Assembly (NCBI RefSeq): GCF_010731675.1 | Contig: NZ_AP022584.1 | Location: 2,480,001 to 2,544,000 of the forward strand | DNA length: 64,000 nt | Origin: Mycobacterium marseillense | GTDB lineage: Bacteria; Actinomycetota; Actinomycetes; Mycobacteriales; Mycobacteriaceae | Direction of reading: 5' to 3' | Shown: piece after piece, positions 8,108 through 16,639 of the stretch | Position numbering within the stretch: position 1 is the stretch's first letter | How the letters are laid out: each line of letters opens with the position of its first letter | The notes under the pieces: generated by a model | Seen by the model: only the letters and a program-made list of their open reading frames with translations | What the model was told of the DNA's origin: nothing | The model's database searches: none | Made by a program: the position numbers and the translations under genes

Positions 8108-9079
8108 ATGCGCGCGGTACGGGTGACTCGACTCGATGGTCCGGACGCGGTCGAGTTGGCCGACATCGACGAACCGACGGGCGACGGGGTCGTCGTCGAC
8201 GTGCACGCCGCCGGGGTGGCGTTCCCGGATGCCCTGCTCACGCGCGGCCTGTACCAATACCGCCCGGAGTTGCCGTTCGTCCTCGGCGCCGAGATCGCCG
8301 GCGTGGTCCGGTCGGCACCCGAGGGGGCGCACGTGCGTGCCGGTGACCGGGTCGTCGGCCTCACGATGCTCTCCGGCGCCATGGCCGAGGTCGCGATCTT
8401 GGCCCCCGACCGGGTGTTCAAGCTGCCCGACAACGTGAGCTTCGAGGCCGGCGCGGGCCTGCTCTTCAATGACCTGACGGTGTACTTCTCGCTCACCGTG
8501 CGGGGCCGGCTGCAGCGCGGCGAGACGGTGCTGGTCCACGGCGCGGCCGGCGGCATCGGCACCTCGGCGCTCCGGCTGGCGCCGGCGCTGGGGGCCTCGC
8601 GCACCATCGCCGTCGTCAGCACGCAGGACAAGGCCGACATCGCCACGGCCGCCGGCGCGACGGACGTGGTGCTGGCCGACGGGTTCAAGGACGCGGTCAA
8701 GGAGTTGACCCACGGCCGCGGCGTCGACATCGTCGTTGACCCGGTCGGCGGTGACCGGTTCACCGACTCCCTGCGCTCGCTCGCCCCCGGCGGACGACTG
8801 CTGGTCGTCGGATTCACTGGCGGCGAGATCCCGACTGTCAAGGTGAACCGATTGCTGCTCAACAACATTGACGTCGTCGGCGTGGGCTGGGGCGCGTGGG
8901 CGGGCACGCACCCGGGTGCGCTGGCCGAGCAGTGGGCCGGACTCGAGCGTCTGCTCACCTCCGGGGAACTGGCCCCGCCGGAGCCGGCGACCTACCCCCT
9001 GAAAGAAGCGGCCGCGGCGGTCGCCTCGCTGGAGAACCGCACCGCCAAGGGCAAGGTCGTGCTGCGCGTGCGCGATTGA
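8108..9079 (+). CDS. fadB4: NADPH:quinone oxidoreductase FadB4
   Basis: A 323-residue zeta-crystallin-like medium-chain reductase corresponding to Rv3141. The N-terminal GroES-like domain (L-P-F-V-L-G-A-E-I-A-G-V-V) is followed by an NADPH-binding Rossmann motif V-H-G-A-A-G-G-I-G-T-S near residues 143-153 and a G-R-L-L-V-V-G-F-T-G-G loop. It lacks the zinc-binding Cys set of alcohol dehydrogenases. The name fadB4 reflects old annotation; the fold says quinone or enoyl reductase rather than hydroxyacyl-CoA dehydrogenase. The start ATG has a GGAGG six bases upstream. A hairpin about 50 bp downstream may end the transcript. Confidence 0.9.
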   Translation: MRAVRVTRLDGPDAVELADIDEPTGDGVVVDVHAAGVAFPDALLTRGLYQYRPELPFVLGAEIAGVVRSAPEGAHVRAGDRVVGLTMLSGAMAEVAILAPDRVFKLPDNVSFEAGAGLLFNDLTVYFSLTVRGRLQRGETVLVHGAAGGIGTSALRLAPALGASRTIAVVSTQDKADIATAAGATDVVLADGFKDAVKELTHGRGVDIVVDPVGGDRFTDSLRSLAPGGRLLVVGFTGGEIPTVKVNRLLLNNIDVVGVGWGAWAGTHPGALAEQWAGLERLLTSGELAPPEPATYPLKEAAAAVASLENRTAKGKVVLRVRD

Positions 9080-9128
9080 CGCCCGGAGCGGCTCTGTCCC
9101 GCCGCAGGCGCCTGTGGCGTTTGTGACT

Positions 9129-9156
9129 GAGACCGGGCCGCGGCGACGACGGTCTC
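9129..9156 (+). terminator. Hairpin downstream of fadB4, possible terminator
   Basis: The arms GAGACCG (9129-9135) and CGGTCTC (9150-9156) pair perfectly over 7 bp around a 14-nt GC-rich loop, about 50 bp past the fadB4 stop. There is no U-tract, as is common for mycobacterial hairpins, so this is only suggestive. Confidence 0.4.
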
Positions 9157-9188
9157 GCGCCGACGCTCGTGCCGGTCTTGTGCCTGAC

Positions 9189-9220
9189 CAAAACAAAAAG
9201 TAATGTCACTTTCAGTTTTG
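9189..9220. promoter_or_regulatory. 32-bp imperfect palindrome, candidate TetR operator of the catabolic operon
   Basis: This AT-rich island has two nested inverted repeats with one common centre (9204/9205): CAAAAC (9189-9194) with GTTTTG (9215-9220), and AAAGT (9197-9201) with ACTTT (9208-9212). Twelve of 16 positions pair. It ends 34 bp before the chosen start of the dioxygenase-like gene that opens the operon. The TetR protein encoded at 13752 within the same operon is the natural candidate ligand (inference). Confidence 0.5.
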
Positions 9221-9254
9221 TGACCGCCGAGCTTGTCTCATGGAGGAGCCGTCC

Positions 9255-10349
9255 ATGGAATCCTTTGTGCACCTGCGGAAAGGCCGAACGCCGCGCCGCC
9301 TGCATGCCGACCTCGACGGCCTCAAGGACGACGAGCTGGGCCGCGGCGGGTTCACCGGCCGCACCGCCAACCTCTACCGGCGCCACGACCCCACCGCGTA
9401 CCGGTCGGTCGGCCCGCTGCGCCCCCTCGACGTGCTGTCCAGCGAGCTCAAGCCCAGCGATGCCACGGACGCCGGCGGCGGGCCGCTGCTGATGTTCAGC
9501 AACGACGACTGCCGAATTCTGTTGAGCCGTCGCGCCGAACCGATGCCGTTCTATGCCCGTCACGTCGACGGCGACCTGCTGTGCTTCGTCCATGAGGGCA
9601 GCGGCCTGGCCGAGACCGAGTTCGGGCCGCTGCGCTATCGGGAGGGCGACTGGCTGTACATCCCGAAGGCGTGCACCTGGCGCCAGCTGCCCGATGCCGC
9701 GACGACGATGCTGATGATCGAGGCCGGCGACGAGTTTCGGATACCGCCGCCCGGCGCGCTGGGCCGCCACTTCCCCTTCGACCCGTCACAGGTCGTCATC
9801 CCCGAGCCGGCACCCGCCGCCGACGACGACTCCGGCGGCGAGTACGAGGTCCGACTGATCCACGAGGGCGGCCCGACAACGCTGTTCTACCAACACAATC
9901 CGCTCGACGTCGAGGGCTGGCGCGGTGACAACTTCGCGTTCACATTCAACATCGCCGACTACAACGTCGTCACCTCCGACAGCGTCCACCTGCCGCCGAC
10001 GGTGCACTTGTTCATGCAGGCCACCGGCGTCTACGTGATGAACTTCCTGCCCAAGCCCGCCGAGGGCGTCCCGGGCACCGAGCGCACCCCGTGGTATCAC
10101 CGCAACGTCGACTACGACGAGATCGCCTTCTTCCACGGCGGCTCGCTCTACGGCATCCCGATGCCACCCGGCTTGATTTCGCATGCGCCGCAAGGGGTTC
10201 ACCACGGCGCACCGGAGAAGGCACGCGAGCGGGCGCGCCGCAAGTTCGACGAATACTCCCGCGTCGACTGGCAGGTAATCGCCATCGACACCCGCCGGCG
10301 GTTGACCCCGTCGGCCGAAGTACTGGCCCACGACCTAGGACAACACTGA
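9255..10349 (+). CDS. Homogentisate 1,2-dioxygenase-like cupin enzyme
   Basis: A 364-residue bicupin of the homogentisate dioxygenase superfamily. The C-terminal W-Y-H-R-N-V-D-Y-D-E (His about 282, Glu about 289) and Q-G-V-H-H-G (about 316) match the His/Glu/His iron site of HmgA. The N-terminal cupin has the F-V-H-E-G-S-G and Y-R-E-G-D-W-L-Y-I-P-K pattern. It is shorter than canonical HmgA (about 430 residues), and no maleylacetoacetate isomerase is nearby, so the substrate is probably another hydroxy-aromatic or related compound. I chose the second ATG: GGAGGA at 9242-9247 sits 7 bp before it but inside the frame of the first ATG (9240). It opens the operon, with the next ATG directly after its stop. 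Confidence 0.8.
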   Translation: MESFVHLRKGRTPRRLHADLDGLKDDELGRGGFTGRTANLYRRHDPTAYRSVGPLRPLDVLSSELKPSDATDAGGGPLLMFSNDDCRILLSRRAEPMPFYARHVDGDLLCFVHEGSGLAETEFGPLRYREGDWLYIPKACTWRQLPDAATTMLMIEAGDEFRIPPPGALGRHFPFDPSQVVIPEPAPAADDDSGGEYEVRLIHEGGPTTLFYQHNPLDVEGWRGDNFAFTFNIADYNVVTSDSVHLPPTVHLFMQATGVYVMNFLPKPAEGVPGTERTPWYHRNVDYDEIAFFHGGSLYGIPMPPGLISHAPQGVHHGAPEKARERARRKFDEYSRVDWQVIAIDTRRRLTPSAEVLAHDLGQH

Positions 10350-11546
10350 ATGACCACCCCGGTGCAGCCCAAAAAGCACGAGTACGACCGCATCCCCTAT
10401 CTCGTTGCCTTTCAGAACAATTCCGGTGTCCGGGACGTCTACGGCGGTTTGGCCGAGATCACGGTGCTGGAAAGCTACCTGCTCAAGCCCAAGGACAACC
10501 CGTCGGAGACCGTGCTGGTGTTCATGCACCCGATCGGCGGTGGCGCCTACCTGCCGATGATCAACGCGCTGGCCCGCGCCGGTCATCACGTCATCTACTG
10601 CAACAGCCGCTTCCGCGGCACCGACTCGGCGCTGCTGATGGAGAAGGTGGTCGAGGACCTCGGCGAGTGCATCAAGGACGCCAAGAAGCGGCTGGGCTAT
10701 TCCAAGGTGGTGCTGGCCGGATGGAGTGGCGGCGGTTCGCTGTCGGTGTTCTACCAGCAGCAGGCCCAGAATCCGACGATCACGTCCAGCCCGACCGGCG
10801 ACGGCCCAGACCTGACCAAACTCGACCTGCCCGCGGCCGACGGCATCATGCTGCTGGCCGCGCACATCAGCCGGCACGGCACGCTGACCGAATGGCTGGA
10901 CGCGTCGATCCTCGACGAATCCGATCCCACCAAGCGCGATCCCGAGCTTGACCTGTACAACGCCGACAACCCGAACCAGCCGCCCTACAGCCAAGAATTC
11001 CTGGATCGGTACCGGCGGGCGCAGATCGACCGCAACCGCCGCATCACCGCGTGGGTCAAGGACAAGTTGGCCGAGCTGAAAGCCGCCGGCCGGCCGGACG
11101 ACGAGTTCGGGTTCGTCGTGCACGGCACCATGGCCGACCCGCGGTGGCTGGACCCAACCGTCGATCCCAACGAACGCGCCCCGGGGACGTGCTACCTGGG
11201 GGATCCTCAAGTGGTGAACATGAGTCCCGTCGGGCTGGCCCGGTTCTCCACGTTGCGCGGCTGGCTGTCGCAGTGGAGCTACGACGACGCCCGCGGCGAC
11301 GCCGTGTCCTGCGGCCCGGACATCGCGATCCCGGCGCTGGTGATCGGTAACCTGGCCGATGACGCGTGCACACCCAGCCACACCCGGCGGCTTTTTCAAG
11401 CGATCGGCCACCCCGACAAGGAGATACACGAAATTCCCGGCGCCACACATTATTACGCGGGACCCGACCAGCGCGACGCGCTGCGCGCGGCGGTCACCAT
11501 CGTCACCGACTGGCTGGTGCGCCACGACTTCGCGGGCGAAGGGTGA
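10350..11546 (+). CDS. Alpha/beta hydrolase
   Basis: A 398-residue alpha/beta-hydrolase. The nucleophile elbow is G-W-S-G-G-G-S with Ser at residue 126, and G-A-T-H-Y-Y near the C-terminus offers the catalytic His. A long insertion (about 150-290) forms a cap domain. Coupling is immediate, since its ATG follows the previous TGA without a gap. In this context it could hydrolyse a ring-cleavage product (C-C hydrolase type) or an ester/CoA intermediate; the sequence does not choose between these. The size and cap are larger than classical meta-cleavage hydrolases such as HsaD. Confidence 0.8.
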   Translation: MTTPVQPKKHEYDRIPYLVAFQNNSGVRDVYGGLAEITVLESYLLKPKDNPSETVLVFMHPIGGGAYLPMINALARAGHHVIYCNSRFRGTDSALLMEKVVEDLGECIKDAKKRLGYSKVVLAGWSGGGSLSVFYQQQAQNPTITSSPTGDGPDLTKLDLPAADGIMLLAAHISRHGTLTEWLDASILDESDPTKRDPELDLYNADNPNQPPYSQEFLDRYRRAQIDRNRRITAWVKDKLAELKAAGRPDDEFGFVVHGTMADPRWLDPTVDPNERAPGTCYLGDPQVVNMSPVGLARFSTLRGWLSQWSYDDARGDAVSCGPDIAIPALVIGNLADDACTPSHTRRLFQAIGHPDKEIHEIPGATHYYAGPDQRDALRAAVTIVTDWLVRHDFAGEG

Positions 11547-11550
11547 GCGC

Positions 11551-12756
11551 GTGAGACCATCGGGTCCGCTGGACGGCATCCGGGTGCTCGAACTGGGCAC
11601 CCTGATCGCCGGGCCCTTCGCCGGGCGGCTGCTGGGCGACATGGGCGCCGACGTCATCAAGGTGGAACTGCCCAAGGCCCCGGACCCGTTGCGCACCTGG
11701 GGTCAGGCCGAAGTCGACGGGCAGCACGTCTTCTGGACGGTGCACGCGCGCAACAAGCGAGCCATCACGCTCGACCTGCGTCACCCACGGGGCCGCGAGT
11801 TGTTCTGCGACCTCGTCGAAAAATCCGACATCGTGGTGGAGAACTTCCGCCCGGGCACCCTGGAGAAGTGGAACCTGGGCTACGACGTGCTGTCCGAGCG
11901 CAACCCCGGCATCATCCTGGTGCGCGTGTCCGGTTACGGGCAGACCGGACCCGACGCGTCCAAGGCCGGTTACGCGTCGGTCGCCGAGGCGGCCAGCGGA
12001 CTGCGGCACCTCAACGGTTTTCCGGGCGGCCCGCCGCCCCGGCTGGCGCTCTCGCTCGGTGACAGCCTGGCCGGCATGTTCGGCGCCCAGGGCGCGCTGG
12101 CCGCCCTGTACCGCCGCAGCGTCACCGGGCGCGGCCAGGTGGTCGACGTCGCGCTCACCGAATCCTGTTTGGCCGTCCAGGAATCCACGATTCCCGACTA
12201 CGACGTCGGCGGTGTGGTGCGCGGGCCGTCGGGCACCCGGCTCGAGGGCATTGCCCCGTCCAACATCTACCGCAGCGCCGACGGCTCGTGGGTGGTGATC
12301 GCCGCCAACCAGGACACCGTCTTCGCCCGGCTGTGCAAGGCCATGGGACGCCCGGAACTGGCCACCGACGACCGGTTCGCCACGCACGTCGCGCGTGGCC
12401 GCAACCAGGACGAGCTCGACAACATCATCGGCTGCTGGGCCGCTGAGCGCCAGCCGGGCGAGATCATCGAAACCCTTTCCGCCGCAGGCGTGATCGCGGG
12501 CCCGATCAACACGGTCGCCGAGGTCGTCGACGACCCGCAGCTGCGGGCCCGCGACATGCTGGTCGAGCACTACGACGAGCGGCTAGGGCGCAACGTCCTG
12601 GGGCCCGGCATCGTTCCGGTGCTCTCGGAATCTCCGGGCCGGCTGCGCAACGCCGGTCCCGCGCGACCGGGCGAGCACAACGACGACGTCTACGTCGGGT
12701 TGCTGGGCAAGACCGCCGAGGAACTCGAGGAGCTGCGGGCCCAGGAGGTGCTATGA
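11551..12756 (+). CDS. CaiB/BaiF (class III) CoA-transferase family protein
   Basis: A 401-residue family III acyl-CoA transferase. The N-terminus has G-I-R-V-L-E-L-G-T-L-I-A-G-P and A-D-V-I-K-V-E, followed by N-K-R-A-I-T-L-D-L and V-E-N-F-R-P-G-T-L-E-K, hallmark motifs of the fold. The catalytic Asp should lie in the S-L-G-D-S-L-A-G segment near residue 170. The GTG at 11551 is four bases after the previous stop. It probably converts the operon's carboxylic-acid intermediate to a CoA thioester using another acyl-CoA as donor. Its TGA stop is part of an ATGA that begins a MIRU-type repeat. Confidence 0.9.
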   Translation: MRPSGPLDGIRVLELGTLIAGPFAGRLLGDMGADVIKVELPKAPDPLRTWGQAEVDGQHVFWTVHARNKRAITLDLRHPRGRELFCDLVEKSDIVVENFRPGTLEKWNLGYDVLSERNPGIILVRVSGYGQTGPDASKAGYASVAEAASGLRHLNGFPGGPPPRLALSLGDSLAGMFGAQGALAALYRRSVTGRGQVVDVALTESCLAVQESTIPDYDVGGVVRGPSGTRLEGIAPSNIYRSADGSWVVIAANQDTVFARLCKAMGRPELATDDRFATHVARGRNQDELDNIIGCWAAERQPGEIIETLSAAGVIAGPINTVAEVVDDPQLRARDMLVEHYDERLGRNVLGPGIVPVLSESPGRLRNAGPARPGEHNDDVYVGLLGKTAEELEELRAQEVL

Positions 12757-12858
12757 CATGCACCGGCGACGATGCAGAGCGGCAGCGATGAGGAGGAGCG
12801 GTGCCATGACACGCACCGGCGACGATGCAGAGCGGCGGCGATGAGGAGGAGCGGTGCC
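12753..12858 (+). repeat. MIRU-type 53-bp tandem repeat, two copies
   Basis: Copy 1 (12753-12805) and copy 2 (12806-12858) are 53 bp each and differ at only two positions (12759/12812 and 12784/12837). Each begins ATGAC and contains ACCGGCGACGATGCAGAGC and GATGAGGAGGAGCGG, the known MIRU core. The array splits an original ATGA overlap: the left ATGA holds the CoA-transferase stop, and the right edge abuts the ATG of the next gene. This is the classical MIRU insertion site. The GGAGGAGCGG end of copy 2 supplies the ribosome-binding site for the downstream gene. Confidence 0.9.
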
Positions 12859-13752
12859 ATGACGCACGTGGAGATTCGAGAAGTGGCCCTGCGCGACGGC
12901 CTGCAGATCGAGGCGCCAATCCCGTTGTCGGCCAAGCTCGAACTGCTGGCCGCGGTGGCGGCCACCGGGGTCCGCGAGGTGGAGGCCACCGCATTCGTCT
13001 CGCCCTCGAAGGTGCCGTCGATGGCCGACGCGGCCGAGCTCGCCGCCCACCTGCACGACTATCCCGACATCGAATTCTCCGCGCTGGTCGCCAGCCCCAA
13101 CGGGGCCAGGCGGGCCATCGCCGCGGGCCTGCGCTCCATCGAGTACGTGGTGGCCGCCGACGACACGTTCAGCGAGGCCAACGTCGGGCGCACCAGCGCC
13201 GAGGCCACCGAGGCGATCGACGAGATCGTCGCCATTGCGCACGACGGCCCTGTCACCGTCGAGGTCGTCATCGCCACCGCCTGGGACTCCCCGTTCGAAG
13301 GCCCCACCCCGCCCGAGCGGGTGCTCGAGATCGCCGCGGCCGCGCGTGAGCGCGGCGCCGACCGCCTGTCGATCGCCGACACGATCGGCACCACCACCCC
13401 GGGCCGCGTGAGTTCGCTGATCGCGCAACTGCGTCCGGTGATCGGCGACATGCCGCTGGGCGGCCACTTCCACAACACCCGCGGGTCCGGCCTGGCCAGC
13501 GCGTACGCCGCGGTCACCGCCGGGGTGACCCGGCTGGACGCCTCGGTCGGCGGGCTGGGCGGCTGCCCCTTCGCCCCGGGCGCCACCGGCAACATCGCCA
13601 CCGAGGACCTGGTGTATCTGCTGCGCGACAGCGGCATCGACGTCGACGTCGACCTGCAGGCCGCCATCGCCGCGGCCGCGGTGGCGAAGTCGTTGGTGGG
13701 CCACGATCTGCCGAGCTCCCTGCTGCGCGCCGGCGACCGGATACAGAACTGA
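12859..13752 (+). CDS. Hydroxymethylglutaryl-CoA lyase-like protein
   Basis: A 297-residue HMGL/DRE-TIM metallolyase. It starts M-T-H-V-E-I-R-E-V-A-L-R-D-G-L-Q, where R-D-G-L-Q binds the metal and substrate. The C-terminal half has the G-G-H-F-H-N-T metal ligands and the catalytic Cys in G-L-G-G-C-P-F-A-P-G-A-T-G-N. HMG-CoA lyase cleaves 3-hydroxy-3-methylglutaryl-CoA to acetyl-CoA and acetoacetate; homologues split other 3-hydroxy-acyl-CoAs. The frame is open back through the repeat to 12772, but homology begins at the ATG at 12859. It probably carries out a late carbon-carbon cleavage in this operon. Confidence 0.88.
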   Translation: MTHVEIREVALRDGLQIEAPIPLSAKLELLAAVAATGVREVEATAFVSPSKVPSMADAAELAAHLHDYPDIEFSALVASPNGARRAIAAGLRSIEYVVAADDTFSEANVGRTSAEATEAIDEIVAIAHDGPVTVEVVIATAWDSPFEGPTPPERVLEIAAAARERGADRLSIADTIGTTTPGRVSSLIAQLRPVIGDMPLGGHFHNTRGSGLASAYAAVTAGVTRLDASVGGLGGCPFAPGATGNIATEDLVYLLRDSGIDVDVDLQAAIAAAAVAKSLVGHDLPSSLLRAGDRIQN

Positions 13753-14396
13753 TGTCCGCTTCGGAGGCGAGCCGCGAGCTGACCGCCAAAGGCCGCCAAA
13801 CCCGGCAGGCCATCGAGCAGGCCGCCCGCAAACTGTTCGCCGAGCGGGGCTTTCACGGCACCACGTTGGCCGACATCACGTCGGCCGCGGGGAAATCGCC
13901 GGCGGTGTTCTACCGCTACTTCGCCGACAAGGAAGACCTGCTGGCGGCGCTGGCGGAATCGTTTCTGCACGAGGTGGTCACGCCGTCGGGGCTGAGCGTC
14001 CACCTGCCGGACTCCCCCGACGACGACGCCTTCTTCACCTCGGTGGTCACCGGCTACTGGAACATGTTCAAGCAGAACATCGGCATCATGATCGCGGTGG
14101 CCCAGCTGGCCGCCACCCAGCAGCGCTTCGCCGCCGTGCAGAACGAATTCCGGCGCTTCGGCATGGATCTCGTCGCAGCCTCGGTGCGCCGCGCCCAGGA
14201 GCAGGGCCACGGCGCCGAGCTGCACCCCCAGCACACCGCGGCGGCCATCGCGTTGCTCTTCGAGAACTTCACCACCGTGGTTGTCGGGCCATCCGGCCCG
14301 GCGGGGCTGGGGGTGGACATCAGCGACGAGGACGCCATCGCGACCTTGTCGACGATCTGGAAGAAAACCTTGTACGGCGGCCTCACGAGGCCTTAG
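13752..14396 (+). CDS. TetR family transcriptional regulator
   Basis: A 214-residue TetR regulator. The N-terminal helix-turn-helix region spans about residues 15-62 (A-A-R-K-L-F-A-E-R-G-F-H-G-T-T then A-V-F-Y-R-Y-F-A-D-K-E-D-L). The C-terminal ligand domain is variable, with a W-N-M-F-K segment. The ATG overlaps the preceding TGA by one base (TGATG), so it is made with the catabolic enzymes. It is the likely repressor of its own operon, acting at the palindrome at 9189-9220 and released by a pathway CoA ester; this is inferred from position only. Confidence 0.88.
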   Translation: MSASEASRELTAKGRQTRQAIEQAARKLFAERGFHGTTLADITSAAGKSPAVFYRYFADKEDLLAALAESFLHEVVTPSGLSVHLPDSPDDDAFFTSVVTGYWNMFKQNIGIMIAVAQLAATQQRFAAVQNEFRRFGMDLVAASVRRAQEQGHGAELHPQHTAAAIALLFENFTTVVVGPSGPAGLGVDISDEDAIATLSTIWKKTLYGGLTRP

Positions 14397-14405
14397 GAGG
14401 AAAGC

Positions 14406-15644
14406 GTGGATTTCACTCTGCCCGAGCACCTTCCGGGCGTGCTCGCCGAGATGGACGAGTTCATCGAGGCCGAGATCAAACCGCTGGAACGCGAGAACAT
14501 CCAGTATTTCGACCAGCGTCGCGAGCACGCGCGCACCGACTGGGACAACGACGGCATTCCCACCCGCGAGTGGGAGGACCTGCTCGCCGAGATGCGCAGG
14601 CGCGCCGACAAGGCGGGCTGGCTGCGCTACGGCCTGCCGGCCTCGCTGGGCGGCCGCGACGGCAGCAACGTCGACATGGCCGTCATCCGGGAACGCCTGG
14701 CGCACAAGGGCCTTGGCCTGCACAACGACCTGCAGAACGAGTCGTCGATCGTCGGGAACTTCCCGCAGGTGATCATGATGGAGCGCTTCGGGACCGACGA
14801 GCAGCGCCGGGTGTGGTCGGAGGCGCTGATCACCGGGGAGCGTTCGATGGCCTTCGGGCTGACCGAGCCCAGGCACGGCTCGGATGCCACCTGGCTGGAA
14901 ACCCATGCCGAACGGGACGGCGATGCCTGGGTGATCAACGGCTCCAAGCGGTTCAACACCGGCGTGCACCGCGCCACCCACGATCTGGTCTTCGCGCGCA
15001 CCTCCGGTGAGCCGGGGGGTGCGCGCGGCATCACCGCGTTTCTGGTGCCCACCGATACGCCCGGATTCAACGTTCCCTACTACTGGTGGACGTTCAACAT
15101 GCCCACCGACCACGGCGAGGTCGAGCTGACCGATGTTCGGGTGCCCGCGGACGCGGTGCTCGGCGAGGTGGATCGCGGCCTGGAGGTGGCGCAAACCTTC
15201 CTGCACGAGAACAGGATTCGGCAAGCCGCCAGCAGCCTGGGCGCCGCGCAGTACTGCATCGACCGCGCTGCCGAATATGCCGGTGGCCGAACGGTGTTCG
15301 GCAAGCCGCTGTCGGTCAACCAGGCCGTGCAGTGGCCGCTGGCCGAGTTGCAGACCGAAGCGCAGATGGTGCGACTGCTGGTCGCCTACGCCGCCTGGCA
15401 CTTGGACCGCGACCACCACATGGAGGTCTCCGACAAGGTGTCGATGGCCAATTACCGCGCCAACCGGCTGGTCTGCGACGCCGCCGATCGCGCCATGCAG
15501 ATCTTCGGCGGCCTCGGCTACAGCCGGCACGAACCGTTCGAACACATCTACCGGCATCACCGCCGGTACCGGATCACCGAGGGTGCCGAGGAGATCCAGA
15601 TCCGCCGAGTGGCGCAGCGGCTCTTCAAATTCGGCCGCAAATGA
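14406..15644 (+). CDS. Acyl-CoA dehydrogenase, ACAD10/11- or LvaC-like by context
   Basis: A 412-residue ACAD with a strong AGGAGG site before its ATG. It has the FAD-contact stretch F-G-L-T-E-P-R-H-G-S-D, the R-T-V-F-G-K-P-L-S-V-N-Q region, F-G-G-L-G-Y-S, and the catalytic Glu at residue 392 in I-T-E-G-A-E-E-I-Q. Its stop overlaps the start of a phosphotransferase-like kinase (ATGA), itself overlapping a DUF6285-like gene. This gene trio parallels Pseudomonas LvaC-LvaA-LvaB and mammalian ACAD10/11, where the dehydrogenase-fold partner acts on a 4-phosphoacyl-CoA with loss of phosphate. A standard beta-oxidation ACAD is the alternative. Confidence 0.9.
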   Translation: MDFTLPEHLPGVLAEMDEFIEAEIKPLERENIQYFDQRREHARTDWDNDGIPTREWEDLLAEMRRRADKAGWLRYGLPASLGGRDGSNVDMAVIRERLAHKGLGLHNDLQNESSIVGNFPQVIMMERFGTDEQRRVWSEALITGERSMAFGLTEPRHGSDATWLETHAERDGDAWVINGSKRFNTGVHRATHDLVFARTSGEPGGARGITAFLVPTDTPGFNVPYYWWTFNMPTDHGEVELTDVRVPADAVLGEVDRGLEVAQTFLHENRIRQAASSLGAAQYCIDRAAEYAGGRTVFGKPLSVNQAVQWPLAELQTEAQMVRLLVAYAAWHLDRDHHMEVSDKVSMANYRANRLVCDAADRAMQIFGGLGYSRHEPFEHIYRHHRRYRITEGAEEIQIRRVAQRLFKFGRK

Positions 15645-16639
15645 TGCACGACGACGAGTCGGCCGAGCTGACGGCCAAACTCGCCGGCCTCCTCACGTCG
15701 GCCGTCGGCGCCGAGACGGCGGTCGAGAACCTGCGCGCGCTGACCGGCGGCGCCAGCAGAACCACGTGGGCGTTCGAGTCCGTCATCGGTGGCCAACGCC
15801 GCTCGCTGATCCTGCGCACCGGCCCGCCCGACGACGTGCATGCCGGCATGGAACTCGAGGCCCGGTCGCAGGCCGCCGCCGCGGCCGCCGGCGCCCCGGT
15901 CCCCCACATCCTGATCGCCGACGATTCGCCTGCCGCACTGGGCAATCCGTTTCTGATCTGCGATGAGATCAAGGGCGAGACCATCGTGCGGCGCATCCAA
16001 CGCCAGCTCGACGCCGCCGACGGGCACGGCGGCCGCACCCGATTGCTGCAGCAGTGCGCGCAGGCGGCGGCCGCCATTCACCGCGCCGACCCGCACGGCC
16101 CGGGCCTGACCCACGAGGACCAACTCGACGAATGGCGCCGGCGCCTCGACGACATGGGCGACACCACCGCCACCTTCGAATGGGGGTTTCGCTGGCTGGC
16201 CGCCCATCGGCCCGAACCGACACCGGCGGTGCTGGTGCACGGCGACTTCCGGATGGGCAACCTCATCGTCGACGGCTCCAACCTTGCCGCCGTGCTGGAT
16301 TGGGAACTCGTGCACGTCGGCCAGGCATACGAAGACCTGGCGTGGTTCTGCATCCGCGCCTGGCGCTTCGGCGCGCCCGCCAGCATGGGCGCCGGCGGCC
16401 TCGGCAGCATCGAGAGCTTTCTGCAGGCCTACGAGCAGGCCAGCGCGACTACCGTCGACCGCGTGGCGTTTCACTGGTGGCTAATGCTGGCCACGCTGCG
16501 CTGGGGTGTCATCTGCCGATTCCAGGCGGAACGGCATCTGAGTGGTCAGCACCGTTCAGTCGAGTTGGCCACCATCGGACGCCGCGTCTGCGAGACCGAG
16601 TGGGACCTGCTCAACCTGCTCGAGGAGGCGGCCAAATGA
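15641..16639 (+). CDS. Aminoglycoside phosphotransferase-fold kinase, LvaA/ACAD-kinase-like
   Basis: A 332-residue APH-fold kinase. The catalytic loop V-H-G-D-F-R-M-G-N has its Asp at residue 202, and the metal-binding Asp is at 220 in V-L-D-W-E. The nucleotide-binding lobe has L-T-G-G-A-S-R-T-T-W. An antibiotic-resistance role is unlikely: it is coupled by ATGA overlaps to an acyl-CoA dehydrogenase upstream and a DUF6285-like gene downstream. LvaA of P. putida phosphorylates 4-hydroxyacyl-CoA, and the kinase domain of ACAD11 does the same. I infer that reaction here. Two ATGs are adjacent (15641, 15644); I use the overlapping first one. Confidence 0.87.
   Translation: MMHDDESAELTAKLAGLLTSAVGAETAVENLRALTGGASRTTWAFESVIGGQRRSLILRTGPPDDVHAGMELEARSQAAAAAAGAPVPHILIADDSPAALGNPFLICDEIKGETIVRRIQRQLDAADGHGGRTRLLQQCAQAAAAIHRADPHGPGLTHEDQLDEWRRRLDDMGDTTATFEWGFRWLAAHRPEPTPAVLVHGDFRMGNLIVDGSNLAAVLDWELVHVGQAYEDLAWFCIRAWRFGAPASMGAGGLGSIESFLQAYEQASATTVDRVAFHWWLMLATLRWGVICRFQAERHLSGQHRSVELATIGRRVCETEWDLLNLLEEAAK

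Noticed and set aside
6526..8958. Leftward open frame of about 810 codons spanning the AKR to fadB4 region
   Set aside because: Its composition is Ser/Arg/Pro/Thr-rich noise, it crosses two recognised plus-strand genes, and it runs out of frame into the aldo-keto reductase gene.
13059..15560. Long leftward open frame of over 800 codons antisense to the HMG-CoA-lyase, TetR and ACAD genes
   Set aside because: It has Gly/Arg/His/Val-rich shadow composition typical of the antisense frame of GC-rich genes, shows no domain, and covers three well-supported genes.
15641..16639. Aminoglycoside resistance gene
   Set aside because: The APH fold is shared by many metabolite kinases, and the gene is translationally coupled to acyl-CoA metabolism genes.
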